Assembly: GCA_963971305.1 (NCBI GenBank)
Contig: OZ020306.1
Span: 67,305,022 to 67,369,021, forward strand
Origin: Arcuatula senhousia
Lineage: Eukaryota > Mollusca > Bivalvia > Mytilida > Mytilidae
Direction of reading: 5' to 3'
DNA: 64,000 nt
The notes beneath the pieces are model-generated. The model did no database searches. It saw only the letters and a program-made list of their open reading frames with translations, and had not been told where the DNA came from. This document shows, piece after piece, positions 22,768 to 34,665 of the stretch (its first letter is position 1; each line of letters begins with the position of its first letter). Made by a program: the position numbers and the translations under genes.

Positions 22768-22910
22768 CAATTGTTTACTGGTCATGAGGGAAACAGTACA
22801 TTTGTTTCCACGAAGTACTTATTATTTCACGAGGCGCGTAGCGCGGAGGGAAATGGTAAGTACCGAGGGGAAACAAATGTACTGTTTTCCGAATGACCAG
22901 TAAACAATTG
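22768..22910. mobile_element. 143-bp foldback MITE
   Basis: A near-perfect palindrome: arms run from CAATTGTTTACTGGTCAT through AACAGTACATTTGTTTCC, with the loop around GCGCGTAGCGCG at 22833-22844. Transcribed as part of the intron it would form a long hairpin. Confidence 0.8.
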
Positions 22911-23459
22911 TTTTATTATGCTGAATCGGTAAACAACTTCACTTAAGCCACGCCTACTGCTCACTCTTTACTTTGTATACAGTGTACTCTAGCCACGCCT
23001 ACTGCCAATCATACAAAAAACCCGCGAAATAGTATTACGGTACTATTACCCTAGGGAAATAGTTTTTACTATGTCCCTAGGGAAATAGTACTTTTACCAA
23101 ATTCAAGATGAAATAGCTAAAATATTTACCTGTATTTTATATAGAAAACAATCTACTGAAGTACATATGTATAATAAATCTTTTTATTGATTAAACATCT
23201 TCCATTTGACAAAAAATACTATATATTTAAGCCATTCCGTGGTTTAACCACTTTGACTCCATGAAAACTTTTAGATTTTCTGGAGCTGAACATTTTAACA
23301 AAATCCATAACAAACTTACGAAATTGAGATGATCATTCAGAAATGTCAAAGAAGAATACGACAATCAGAGCAATAACAAATGAAGCATTAATGGTCCTAA
23401 ATTTGTAAAAGATTTCGAATAAAATGGTTGGATAAACTAGGTTTTTGGATCAAAACCCC

Positions 23460-23960
23460 TCTATCTTAAGGTGGTTCGGGAGTATAAAACTGAGCATCTT
23501 TTTCAGACATCTTGCAAATTTTTAGTCTGGATTTCAATTAAAGTGAATAAAAATAACACAAGAGATACAAAATTTAATTCTTTATTTTATTTTATGAATG
23601 AAATAAATATAACAAATATGTTTAAACAGAAATTAAGCTTTTGCTAAAAAGTTCTATTTTCAGGGGAAATAATTGGGGGAAACTGTGTGACAATTTTTAT
23701 ATAGAAATGTGTAGGAAAAATTAGTTTTTCTTAAATATCTTAAAAAGAAGGTCCGTGACCCCAAGTTTTCATCATGTTTTTTAGTAGATAGTATATGCGG
23801 CTTGTCATTTGTGAAATATAATTAAAATCTGATGGGTTTCCAGCTCACAGTGATGCTAAATAACTCTTTTCCCTTTATAATCTATTGGAAAAATGATCTC
23901 TAGGCAACCAACTTCGCAAGGTCATAAATCTGTAAAAAGGTCCGTGACCCCCAATTATTT
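23460..23960 (+). repeat. Dispersed repeat, plus copy (inverted partner 27650-27960)
   Basis: Shares AGGTCCGTGACCCC, GGTCATAAATCTG and the GGGGAAATAATTGG block with the reverse complement of 27650-27960. AGGTCCGTGACC occurs twice (about 23750 and 23939). No gene. The two copies could pair in the intron RNA. Confidence 0.55.
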
Positions 23961-24169
23961 TTGCATTTTTTAATGTTCTTTTATCAAAGTTTAATCCTGC
24001 AAAGGTTAAGTATAATAGTATTGCAAAATAAAATATTGAAATGGAGCAGTCTCACACGACAGCTAATACATAATAATGTGGGTCAAGATGACTTAAATCT
24101 TGAACGAATATTGGCTCTACCACTTGAAATTGCTAAAACATAAATCTTAATAAAAACTTTTACTCGAGT

Positions 24170-24820
24170 CATAAATGAAGGTCAAAATCACATGATTTTG
24201 GTACCGATGATATTAGTAAGATGAACCAACTGATCCAATATCGCCCCTCTTTCACTTGCAGTTGCTGCGATATGGGCTTTAACCAAAAATCGAATCCGAG
24301 TCATTCATGGGAAAAACGGTCAATGTGACCTACTTTCGGTAAAAATGCAGTTGCTTAGATGTAGAGCTTAACAAAAGCTTTACCCAGAGTCATTCGTGTA
24401 GAAAATGTAAGTCTATGTGACCTTATTTTTGTAACTATCCAAGGTTGTACTACTTACCAAATACTTGCATATGATGAATTATTGACCTTAACAAATACTT
24501 TAACCTGAGAATTTATGCAAAAAATGTAGGTCAAAGTGACCTTATTTTGGAACAGATGCTGGTTATTATTCAAGATGTACCCACTGAACCAATAGCATCC
24601 TTCTACTACTTGCATTTGCTGAGATATGGACCTCAACCAAAAATCAAACCTGAAGCATTCACGTGGAATATGTAGGTAAAGGTGATCTTATTTTTACAGG
24701 GACGCTGGTAACTATCTAAGATGTATCTATAGCTACTAACGCAATATCATCCCTCTACCATTGTAATTGCCGAGTCATTCATGTAAAAAAATGTAGGTCA
24801 TGGTGACCTGATTTTTTTTT
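24170..24820 (+). repeat. Degenerate tandem repeat carrying AGGTCAnnnTGACCT palindromes
   Basis: About five degenerate units of 110-150 bp share GAGTCATTCATG, AATGTAGGTCA..GTGACCTTATTTT and CTATCTAAGATGTA. Perfect oestrogen-response-element-like palindromes are at 24318-24330 (GGTCAATGTGACC), 24528-24542 (AGGTCAAAGTGACCT) and 24795-24809 (AGGTCATGGTGACCT), with decayed versions near 24405 and 24675. Lies in the HSPA12-like intron. Confidence 0.6.
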
Positions 24821-25343
24821 ATTGAAGAAAAAAAAACATCACAAATGCTATAGATATGTAAACTTTAAAGGATCATAATTCCTTAAAGCGGATGTGTGAC
24901 AACTTTGACGCAATGATGACTTTTGCAGATCTAAATTTTTATTCTAAAGGGTCCACGATTTATCAGATCCCTTATGGCTCTTTCTTATTCTGTAATACAT
25001 GAAATAGTAGATACATGAAAGTGAGTTTACTCAATTTCCGTTTCTCGACAAATTCTAAAAACTTTTAATATAAACATATTTTATTTTATAATAACGTACA
25101 GTTATCATAATTTATACAATCAATTACAATGAAGGGATTCGGAAAGAAGCTATGATTAGCTTACTTAAATCTGTTTCCTAAAGAACGACGTAATAAAGCA
25201 TGCTCAGTATTTCAAAGTAATATAATAATGACATAAGACAAAAGAAAGAAGTAATAAATGAAGAAGAAAATATGGTTCCTGAAAAAGGGATGAAATGCAA
25301 AAAAGTTTAATAAATAAATAATAATTAAGTAAAATAATAACTA

Positions 25344-25986
25344 CTAAAATCGTTTACTTTTTAATAAGAAGGATTGCATCTTAAGGAAAACTTCGTTATT
25401 GTCTGCAGGTGTAAGAGCATCTGATCCATATAAAAGTAAGTTTAAGTCAGATGGTATGGTATAGTTTGATGTACCAATAGTCGTGCGGCGTATGTCTGAG
25501 TACCGTGGACAATAGAGTAACAGTGGCCTGTTGTCTCTATCTGTCCGCAAGTTCAGGTTGGGCTTTCTACCAGACCTCGCCTGAACGCTCGTTTAAACAG
25601 CAACTATTCATTCGAAGTCAAGTGTGCAGTATTTGGCCCATTCTACAGCCTGAATAATAATAAACGGCTTTTTAACTTAATCAATACTAAGTCGTGATTT
25701 AAATGTGCCGGGTACCATGTAATAATTGTTTTAAGTACTCCGGAGTATCTCCATTTAACATTTTGTACATTAATATGAATTTATGGTTAGCTGTACGATT
25801 TGATAATTTTTCCCATCTAGTCTTGTCATAGAGCTTTTCGATAGAGGTAAGTTTCGTTCCACCCGTCACAATTCGCATAGCTTCTATCTGCACATGCTCT
25901 ATCTCATTTATTATCAATTGGGTGTTATTATCCCATATCACGTCATCGTACTCTAGAATCGGTCTAACATATGAAAAATATATTTT
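25344..25986 (-). pseudogene. LINE RT C-terminal relic
   Basis: Minus strand: YFSYVRPILEYDDVIWDN, then IEHVQIEAMRIVTGGTKLTS and WEKLSNRTANHKFILMYKML, then after frameshifts LLLYCPRYSDIRRT and LLLYGSDALTPADNN with KMQSFLLKSKRF. This matches the 3' part of LINE pol proteins past the RT palm. It abuts the next repeat at 25987. Confidence 0.8.
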
Positions 25987-26235
25987 TATGCCCCATCTAC
26001 GAAAGAGGGGCATATAGTGTTCGGGTCTGTTCGTCCGTCCGTCCGTTCGTCCGTCCTTCCGTTCGTCCGTTCTCCGTTCGTCCGTCCGCTCGGATGTCCG
26101 TCCCAAATCCCATATTTCCAAATTTGCACTTAGTGACAAATGCCACATCAATCATCTTGGTATGGTCGGTGCATCTAGTGATGATAAGAACATTGCATGC
26201 TTCGGATGCTGGATGTGACCTATATTTTCTGCATG
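25987..26235 (+). repeat. TATGCCCC...GGGGCATA repeat with (TCCG/TTCG)n microsatellite
   Basis: A short palindrome (TATGCCCC at 25987, GGGGCATA at 26007) leads into a TTCG/TCCG tetranucleotide run at 26025-26100. The DERTDGRT-type peptide read on the other strand is an artefact of this run. Confidence 0.7.
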
Positions 26236-26925
26236 AATGATGAAAAATAAAATAAAAGCTTTCATAATGAATGTATTTTAATTCGCATTGTCTTTATTAA
26301 CTAAATAATAGACATGTATTTCCTAAAATTATTCTTTATTTTTTAAATTATCTGAAAGAAAAGCTAACTTAAGTTAAAATTATGAAATACGGAATGAATG
26401 GATGGAAGTCGTTGAGAATTCATGCACAGCGTACATTCTGTTAAGTAATTGTAATTTTATGCATCAACAAGATAATGGCTAGCTGTGGCGGATCGGGAAA
26501 TTTTCAAACAGGAATCTTCTTGGACCGCTTCTTCCATACAATTTCTCCCAAACGGAAGTGGTGCGCCACGACGAGTCGATTCTTAAATCCGCATTTGGTT
26601 TTTCTACAGTTAGTTTTACGTTTCAATATAGCATTATAGCACATATATTTTCCTTTATCGTTATCAGTGTGACAACACAGTTAAGTTTGCGATGAATGGC
26701 CTCCTTGGTCATATTCCTCTTATTTTAGTTTGTCTTAGAATGTCTGTTTTACTTCTACTGTGCCACTCTCAAAAGAAGATATTTCTATCTCTAAAATATT
26801 TATACTATCTGTTTAGCCCAAGTTGACCCGTTTGTCCTCGTTGCCTTGTATTCCTATCTGCAATAAATAAATTAAAAGTTCATTTTACTTCATAAAAGTA
26901 ACACACGGCTGACAAGCAAATTGTT
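26236..26925. other. Intronic, nothing recognised
   Basis: AT-rich sequence without coding or repeat signal that I can name. Confidence 0.4.
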
Positions 26926-26929
26926 AACA

Positions 26930-27350
26930 CAGGGGTACGTTGCTCCCAGGTTGTTGTCATCACTCAAGAAATTTTACGGACGACATCATGTGCTTGTATA
27001 CAAATACGGGATTTCTATCTCTCAGATGAGCACAGATGTTGGTTTGACATAGAGTTTTGTAATGTCATCCTTTCCGGATTTGACCAACACTTAATCGATC
27101 TTTGGCAACGTGACGGGTGTGCTATAGCAAGCAGGAACTGCTTACTCTCTCGGAGCACCTGAATTCACTCTCGTTTCGACTTGAGTTCGCGTTGCTGAAT
27201 GCGGTTTTGTTGTTATGTGTGTGTGTGTGTTTTATGTTGTTATGTGGTTTGTTTTGTTGTGATGATTTTTTGTCTGCCGGTTTTGTCTTTGTCTTAACGG
27301 TTTTATGATACTGATTACCCCTTTGGTACACTTTTGCTTCTTTCATTAGC
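26930..27350 (+). mobile_element. Penelope 3' UTR relic with embedded SINE-like repeat
   Basis: Colinear with 55180-55535: GGGATTTCTATCTCTCA, CGACGGGTGTGCTATAGCA and CGGAGCACCTGAATTCACT, then a minus-strand copy of the AAGCAGAG repeat. A (GT)n run is at 27217-27231. Confidence 0.7.
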
Positions 27351-28034
27351 TAAAATGTAGCCTCTGAAGTAATTAAAAAAAACGATATGAGATATTGTTT
27401 CAAAGAAATATTCAGTTATTTACATAATTTTCATCTTTTGTACGCTTTAGTAAATGTTAGAGGAGGTCTAGAACATTTTTCAGAGTTTAATGTAATTTTA
27501 CATACACGTAATACTAATAGATAGAGGTTAAACAACGTACCATAGAATCGCCCTCTAGTCAAATATAGAAGTTCACGTTAACATATTATGGTACCAATAA
27601 AAATATATTTATAAATGCCACTGATGATCCCGAAATAAAAAAAACAATATATTAAGTATATTAAGGAGGTTTAGGGGTATAAGCAAAAATAAAATTAAAC
27701 TTCCAGAAATGAATATTGAAAAAAGAAAAAAACAATGGGGGTCACGGACCTTTCTTCAGATTTATGACCTTGCAAATTTGGTGACCAAAAGTGTTGTAAT
27801 TCAATACTGATGTTATAAGGTTTTCTACTTTATATTTATCACACATTTTCCCGCCAATTATCTTCCCTGAAAATAGAACTTTTCTTCTTTTAAATTTTTT
27901 TATTTCATTCATAATAAAATAGAATAAGAAATTTAAATTTGTGCATCACTTGTGGCATTGAAAGTCATTTTAATTGATTTGCAGTGAGACTAAAAATAAG
28001 CAAGATGTTGGAAATACAAATGACAACAAAGTTC

Positions 28035-28175
28035 CAGACAATAAATTTATATATTTATTATTATACTATAAATTTATATATTTATTATTATATTATAAAT
28101 TTATATATATATATTATAAATTTATTATAAATATATATATTATAAATTTATATATTTATTTATAATTATTTCATT
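28035..28175 (+). repeat. AT minisatellite
   Basis: Repeats of AAATTTATATATTTATTATT in units of about 27 bp, grading into shorter ATAAATTTAT units. Reading frames across it are not genes. Confidence 0.8.
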
Positions 28176-28339
28176 GCTGATCGACTTTTGTTCACTATTT
28201 GGGAACGTTGACCATAGAAGGAGTGATATCACATGTCTAGAGTATCAAGTTCATATTTATTTTGATTAGATAACTATGTTTTTGCAAAGATTTTAACCTC
28301 CACGAAATCGACCAATTCAAATTTACCCGGTGAAAACCT

Positions 28340-28500
28340 TATGCAAGCATAAGTATCAAGTTACATTCGGACCATTGCCGTCTTCAATTTTTCCGGTATG
28401 TCTTCCTTGTTTTGTCTAGTCTTATGGGCATTTGAGATTGATTCTTTAAGTTCGGTAATTTTGTTATTACCTTTATTTAACCGATTTGACTAATCGTTTA
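28340..28500 (+). mobile_element. Penelope 3' UTR fragment
   Basis: Short match to the terminal UTR block (GGACCATTGCCGTC..., TTCAAGTTCGG-like sequence, TTTTGTTATTACCTTTATTT), as at 55680-55790. Confidence 0.6.
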
Positions 28501-30239
28501 GTCTTGCATTTTCCTCGATAAAAATAGACTAATATAATAAATGATTACAAAACAATATTACTATACACTTGTCTATTGATTTTGACATTTTTGTATAAAC
28601 GTGAAGAAAAAAAACTACATAGTTCCATGAAAAAAACATTAATGACTTTTTGTAAAAGATCGACGATTTAATTGAACGAAAAGGCCTTCGATTTTTTTCT
28701 TATTATAAACGGAATTTTAAATTTAGTCTCTGACGAAACAGTATTTTGGTACATGTAGCAGGAATTAAACAATTTATCTTAACCTTAAATCTGAGAAAAA
28801 TTGTTATTTATAAACAAGTGTGGACTCTAATGCATATTGCCTAGCAAGCCGCTATGGACACAAAAAGCAAAGGTCTGCTTTAGTACAGTCTGTGGTTGTG
28901 TTGTGTACATGAATCGCGTTAGATGCAATTTCAAGGGTCATCAGGACAGTGTGAACTTTTTAAAAGAAAATCTTAGTATATGTACAGTTTCATGGATAAT
29001 GGGCTTATATACAAAATTTCCGTTTCAGTTTTACGCAAAAATACAGGGAATCTCATGCCACAGACATGTACATGTAATTTTATCTCAATGACATAGAAAC
29101 GTGATTTGTTGATAAAACAACAACTTTGCTATACTGAAATCTATGTGAGATCACAGCTCTGTTTCGGGTCACCTGGAACAAAGGTGCATGTGAGCTATTG
29201 CTATCCTTTTGGCGGAAAGGAGAAAAATTCCAACCTCGGACCACCCCCGTCTCCCCCCCCCCCGGATCTGCCACTGCTCAAATATTTTTGATTGTCACCT
29301 ATTCAAAGATTGCCCCTTTCTTTATGACAGAGACTAAAACAAACTTGTACAGGAACGTTGCAATCGATTTTCCGCACAGTTAAAACTATTTTCTGTCATG
29401 TTTGTAGTTGTGGCTACCTTGTTTCGTTGTGTGATGAATCGACAAAATTATCAAGCAATTATAACATTTTTAAACAACCAATAACTTGTGACAAATAAAT
29501 TTATTTTCCGGATCCCGCAATAGCTTTGTGAGAAATAGATAAAATTATTTTTCCTTATTAAAATGACCTAGATCAAGACGGACGAATGACCAAATGTGGT
29601 TATTTCGTCATGCAGTTTCTAAAAATCAATAAAAGGCTTGAATTGTGTGTGTCTGATTGACATATTTTGCATAAGCATTATTTCTGTCTATGATAATAAA
29701 CTTTATTCAAAGAATTAACATTTTTACGGTCTCAAAAATTAATAAGAAAATACGCTTAAACATGTGCACGACCTGATAAAGTGACTACGCCATGTATGCT
29801 TCATGATCTAGTTGTGTACAACTTTTTTGCAAGATTTAACTTTTTTTGTGTCCGTATAGTATTTTTGTCATTTAAAACTTTATTAAATTAAGTAAATTTT
29901 CGCAATCCAAAATCAAATATCCACTACGCTAAAGCTACGCAAGATATGCTGCACTGACTAAAATATAATCCGAAGCAGAACACATACATCTACTGGTCGC
30001 GGCCATATTGTCTTGATGAAATCCAAAGATTGAGAATCCGAATATAGCCACCGAGTGAGAAGTGAAAGTATGTACATTGCAGAGAGATTTTGTAAATATA
30101 GAAACGACGGAAACAAACGACCTAATCTCAGTATCCCAGAATGTTTTTTTTTATAATAATAAGTAGTAATAACAATAAATGTCTCATGCCATTGAAAATG
30201 ATTTTTTTCCGCGCTCTGCACAATGAAAAAAAAAGAAAC
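28501..30239. other. Intronic, no gene recognised
   Basis: AT-rich. A C-run with GGATCTGCC at 29252-29275 resembles the edge of a dispersed repeat. No domain was found in any of the short frames. Confidence 0.4.
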
Positions 30240-31406
30240 CTAACACAAGTGATTTTCCTTTTCGTTTTTCGTTTTTCGTTTTTCAAATTTTTTTTTCAAA
30301 ATTTTTTTTTCGATTTTTTTTTTTTTTTTAGATTTTGAATAGAAAAATGACCCATTTTCCTTTTCGTTTTTCATTTTCCTTTTCGATTTTGAATAGGAAA
30401 ATGACTCATTTTCCTTTTCGTTATTCATTTTCCTTTTCGTTTTTCATTTTCCTTTTCGATTTTGAATAGGAAAATTGCCCATTTTCCTTTTCGTTATTCA
30501 TTTTCCTTTTCAAATTTTTTTTTTTCCAAAATTATTTTTCGATTTTTTTTTTCGATTTTGAATAGGAAAATGACCCATTTTCCTTTTCGGTTTTCATTTT
30601 CCTTTTCGATTTTGAATAGGAAAATGACTCATTTTCCTTTTCGTTATTCATTTTCCTTTTCGTTTTTCATTTTCCTTTTCGATTTTGAATAGGAAAATGG
30701 CCCATTTTCCTTTTCGTTATTCATTTTCCTTTTCAATTTTTTTTTTTCAAAAAAAAATTTTTCGATTTTTTTTTTTTAGATTTTGAATAGGAAAATGGGT
30801 GGAAAATGACCCATTTTCCTTTTCGTTTTTCATTTTCCTTTTCGATTTTGAATAGGAAAATGACTCATTTTCCTTTTCGTTATTCATTTTTCTTTTCGTT
30901 TTTCATTTTCCTTTTCGATTTTGAATAGGAAAATGGCACATTTTCCCTTTCTTTATTCATTTTCCTTTTCAATTTTTTTTTTCAAAATTTTTTTTTTCGA
31001 TTTTTTTTTTTTTTATTTCGAATAGGAAAATGACCCATTTTCCTTTTCGTTTTTTATTTCCTTTTCGATTTTGAATAGGAAAATGACCCATTTTCCTTTT
31101 CGTTATTCATTTTTTTTTTCGTTTTTTCATTTTCCTTTTCGATTTTGAATAGGAAAATGGCCCATTTTCCTTTTCTTTATTCATTTTTTCATTTTCCTTT
31201 TCTTTATTCATTTTTTCATTTTCCTTTTCTTTATTCATTTTTTCATTTTCCTTTTCTTTATTCATTTTTTCATTTTCCTTTTCTTTATTCATTTTTAATG
31301 GACCATTTTCCTATTCAAACTCGAAAAGGAAAATGAAAAACGAAAAAAAAAATTAAAAAAAAAAAATTGAAAAACGAAAAACGAAAAGTAAAATCACTTG
31401 TGTTAG
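30240..31406. mobile_element. Foldback element built from a polypyrimidine minisatellite
   Basis: Inverted ends CTAACACAAGTGATTTT at 30240 and AAAATCACTTGTGTTAG at 31406, continuing into TTTTCGTTTTTCG-type arms. The inside is a strand-biased array of GATTTTGAATAGGAAAATG plus CCATTTTCCTTTTCG units of 54-95 bp in a recurring order (GACCC, GACTC, GGCCC variant, then a T-run), about 230 bp per cycle for three to four cycles. Five 28-bp CTTTATTCATTTTTTCATTT units follow at 31178-31290. KEKENE/FPFRF-type frames are artefacts. Confidence 0.75.
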
Positions 31407-32678
31407 ATTTCGTTTTCCTTCTCGTTTATGGTCGTACATTAGCCCTTTTTGCATGGCATAGATGTGGCTGTGCTATGGATGCTGTGTGTTGAGTCACAAT
31501 TCAATTCGTTGTTTCAATTAGTTCTTGTCCTGATTATGATTAAAATAATGTTGACTGGACATAAAACAAATAACAAACAATCAATCCATGGCTCCGTGCG
31601 AAATAAAACATTTTACAGGCATACATGACCAAATATTTTTATTGAAAGATTTATTCTTTATATAGCAGAAATCCATTTCAATTTTTTTTTCTAAATCTGT
31701 GCTGTCAAAACATGTCTTTAATGTAAAAAAAATATTTATTATGTTTTGGTTTTTTTTTTCGGAAATGGTTGGTCACTGAAATACTGTGCAAAAGTATGCT
31801 GTTAAAATCGTATTAAATACTTTAAGTGTGTAGGTCTATGATAATGATGAACTGGCAACACAATAGTGATAAACTATAAGTGTTTCTGTAAAACTAGTTT
31901 TAGTTTGTTGTCTTAATAATTGATTCAGTCCAGAAAAGCAAGAGGTATAGGTTGTACACGGTTTTATATTTTGTGATTTTAAATTCTTTTTTTTGTCACA
32001 ACAATTTGTATATTGAATGAATCTGCACACTCCGTTTATTATTTTACGGGGTGTTAACAACCATCAAGGAAATACCTTTATATATATATTTTTGTAATGA
32101 TCATAGAGCGAATGCTTCATCAATTGTTAATGCGAAAATCCGGGAAATCCGTTCCAAAACGTTCATTGTTAACCTTTTGTTTTTTAGTATATCTCAACAG
32201 AATAGTGTCATTAAAACATATGCAGTATATTTTTAAAAATTAGAAGTTACCGTTAAAGGCATATATATGTTATGTTGACGATAACTTAAACCGAGTTAAA
32301 CGATAACAATTTTGATTTTTAACCGCGTTAACGACTACATTTTAGTCAAAATTTCTCTTTTCCCGTTGGTCAATTCTCGTTTGGTTACATTTTGCCTCAC
32401 CGAGTTCACGATAACCACCGACTTCACGATTACGGGTTAACCCGGATGTTTACTATAACTTTTAAATAACAAAATGTTACTGATTAAATTTACAATACCG
32501 ATCGTCTATATAAAATTTTATCGGAGCTTCTAAAATCATGAAATTTTAGCGGTTTTTATTTTTCGCCATTTCAGTCTGACCGCTAAAATAGCCTAAAATT
32601 TGCACCCCGCTAAAATAACCCGCTATACGGTATTTTTATTAATTTATGAAAGGATTCTAATGTCTTTTTTGATGATAT
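31407..32678. other. Intronic, no gene recognised
   Basis: AT-rich unique-looking sequence. Short frames on either strand have no recognisable domain. Confidence 0.4.
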
Positions 32679-33190
32679 TACAGATGGGTCCAGTCCTAAC
32701 CTGTATGGCAAATGGACCAGAGAACCTGTCCAAAAGTCAGTTCTTGGTTCACTTTGGACAGCATTTAGGTCAGCCTTATTGGACCGTGGACAGGTCTGAA
32801 GTTCGCTTTAAAACATACTTTGTCCTTGGTCTGCTTTCTATTACTATCCCAGGACAGCTCTTAGCTGACAAGACCTGTAGTCAGGACAGCTAATAGCTGA
32901 CCAGACTTTTGGTCAGGACATCTGTTAGCTGACCAAACCTCTTGTCAGGACAGCCATTAGCTGACCAAACTTCTGGTCAGGACATTTTTTAGCTGACCAG
33001 ACTTCTGGTCAGGTCAGCTCCTGTCCTGTCAAGATAGTGAACCTGACCATACAAAGTGGACCGTGGTCCACTCCAACAGACCAAGGTTCACTTTCCGGAC
33101 AGCTCAAGCTGACTTGACTTGATCAAAATAGCTTTCCAAAAGTTTGTTTTTTGTCCACTTTTGTACAGGTTAGGTTTGGACCCATCTGTA
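32679..33190. mobile_element. 512-bp TIR element with 32-bp internal minisatellite
   Basis: Ends TACAGATGGGTCCA...CCTAACCTGTA in inverted orientation. Inside, five direct copies of a 32-bp unit, TTAGCTGACCAGACTTCTGG then TCAGGACAGC, run from 32853 to 33015. The rest also contains inverted GGTCCAC/GTGGACC motifs. No ORF. Superfamily not determined. Confidence 0.75.
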
Positions 33191-33610
33191 TGAGGTAGGT
33201 GTGTATTCATTGTTGAAAATTGTAGCTACCGACCGATTGAAAAGTATTTTTAAAAACAAGAAGTCTTCCCAAAACGCCAGGCGAGAGTCCCGTTGGCACT
33301 ATCAACCGCCCTGCACCGTCATAAAATTTACCATAAAAGTTTTCATGAATCTATATGTGTCTTAATATTGGACATAAAGCACTATAAGTTGTAATTCTTT
33401 TTTAAAGTAACCCATTTACTCCCTTAGTATTTATCAATTATTTGAAGACATAGGCGTGCGCTTCCACGGAAAACTGTCATTCTAGTACAGTCTGAACATA
33501 TAAGGTGAAAATGAAAAAAATAAGATTCCATTACATAGTCTTGTTCATTATAAATGTTTAAAAATTGCATGCATACTATATATGTTTAATATTTGTTTTT
33601 ATATGAATAG

Positions 33611-34665
33611 GAGGGACTGTTGACATAACGCTACACGAGAAAATGTCAAATGGAACGTTAAAGGAGCTCCACCGTGCAACAGGAGGGGACTGTGGTGGAA
33701 CGTCTGTAGACATGGGTTTTTTTCAACTGTTCGTGAAGCTAGTAGGTGCTCCACTAATGAGTGTAATGAAAAAAGAAGAGCCATCTGACTATCTAGATAT
33801 TTTTCGAGAATTCGAGTTTGCCAAAAGAACAGTAGATCCTACAAAGAGTAATAAAGTTAAAATGACATTTCCCATAGGCATGCTTAATGAAATGTGCCAA
33901 AATCATCTAAAAGAAAGCTTTATATCTATCGTCAAGCAATCGAGGTACAAAGATCAAATTGAGACCAGATACGACAAATTGATAGTTGATCCAGATCTGA
34001 TAAAAAATCTTTTCAAAGAGGCAGCGGAGAAAATTATCAAATTGATGAAGGGTGTCATTAAAAGCAAACAAGGGTCTAAGGCGAAGCTGATTGTTCTTGT
34101 TGGGGGCTTTTCAGAATGTAAAATTATCCAGAATGAAATTAAATCTCAGTTTCCCGCATTGAGAGTTATAGTTCCTGAAGATGCTGGGATCGCCGTAGTG
34201 AAAGGTGCCGTACTGTTTGGCCACAAATCTAATTATATTGTTTCTCGTATTGCACGTTACACATATGGAATAGAGACTAAACCTCATTTTAATTCAGACA
34301 TACATGACAAATCTAGATTAGAGGTTTTAGACGGCACAGAAAGATGTAAAAACTCCTTTTTTATATATGTAAAAAGCGGTCAAGAAGTCCAGTTAGGATC
34401 TGAAATTGCAAAGACAATTCATACCATAACCAAGTTCCAAGACAGCCTAATTCTTCCTGTGTATTGTTCGACAGAAAAAAATCCAGAGTACACAGATGAC
34501 ATAGGAAGTAGTTTTCTCGGAGAGCTAGAGATAACCATAAAAAATCCATCTGAAGAACACCGTGAAGTTCTTGTAAACATGATTTTTGGAAACACTGAGC
34601 TCATGATAGCTGCTCAAGACCCCAAGTCAGGAGAAGCATGCGAGACAACATTTAACCTTATGTAA
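33611..34665 (+). CDS. HSPA12-like Hsp70 gene, terminal exon
   Basis: A 351-codon terminal exon completing the ATPase domain and C-terminus of an HSPA12-like protein. It opens with GTVDITLHEKMSNG (phosphate-2 loop) after acceptor TATATGAATAG, then ELHRATGGDCGGTSVD. IVLVGGFSECKIIQNEIK at about residues 150-170 is the adenosine-binding motif of the actin/Hsp70 fold, followed by VIVPEDAGIAVVKGAVLFG. The C-terminal part is HSPA12-specific and lacks a canonical Hsp70 peptide-binding domain and EEVD tail. The frame is intact to TAA at 34663, so the gene looks functional. An in-frame ATG at 33643 is internal, not the start. About 400 residues are visible, with the N-terminal lobe outside what I could identify. 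Confidence 0.93.

Larger units (their letters stand above)
19635..33610 (+). other. 13,976-bp intron of the HSPA12-like gene
   Basis: GT-AG intron in phase 1, inferred from clean joining of the DNG|GGTVDIT motif across 19634/33611. It is packed with TIR elements, Penelope and LINE fragments, a nuclear-receptor-like palindrome array, microsatellites and a foldback minisatellite (separate entries). Confidence 0.85.

Noticed and set aside
25971..26151. Frames with DERTDGRTDGRT repeats fused to a LINE fragment
   Set aside because: The repeat part is a TCCG/TTCG microsatellite joined by chance to the adjacent LINE relic.
27605..27640. CTGATGATCCCGAAA as another hammerhead core
   Set aside because: Stem II would have no room and there is no stem I or cleavage triplet in place.
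30141..31336. Frames rich in KEKENE or FPFRYSF
   Set aside because: They read through the polypyrimidine minisatellite; periodic composition explains the open frames.
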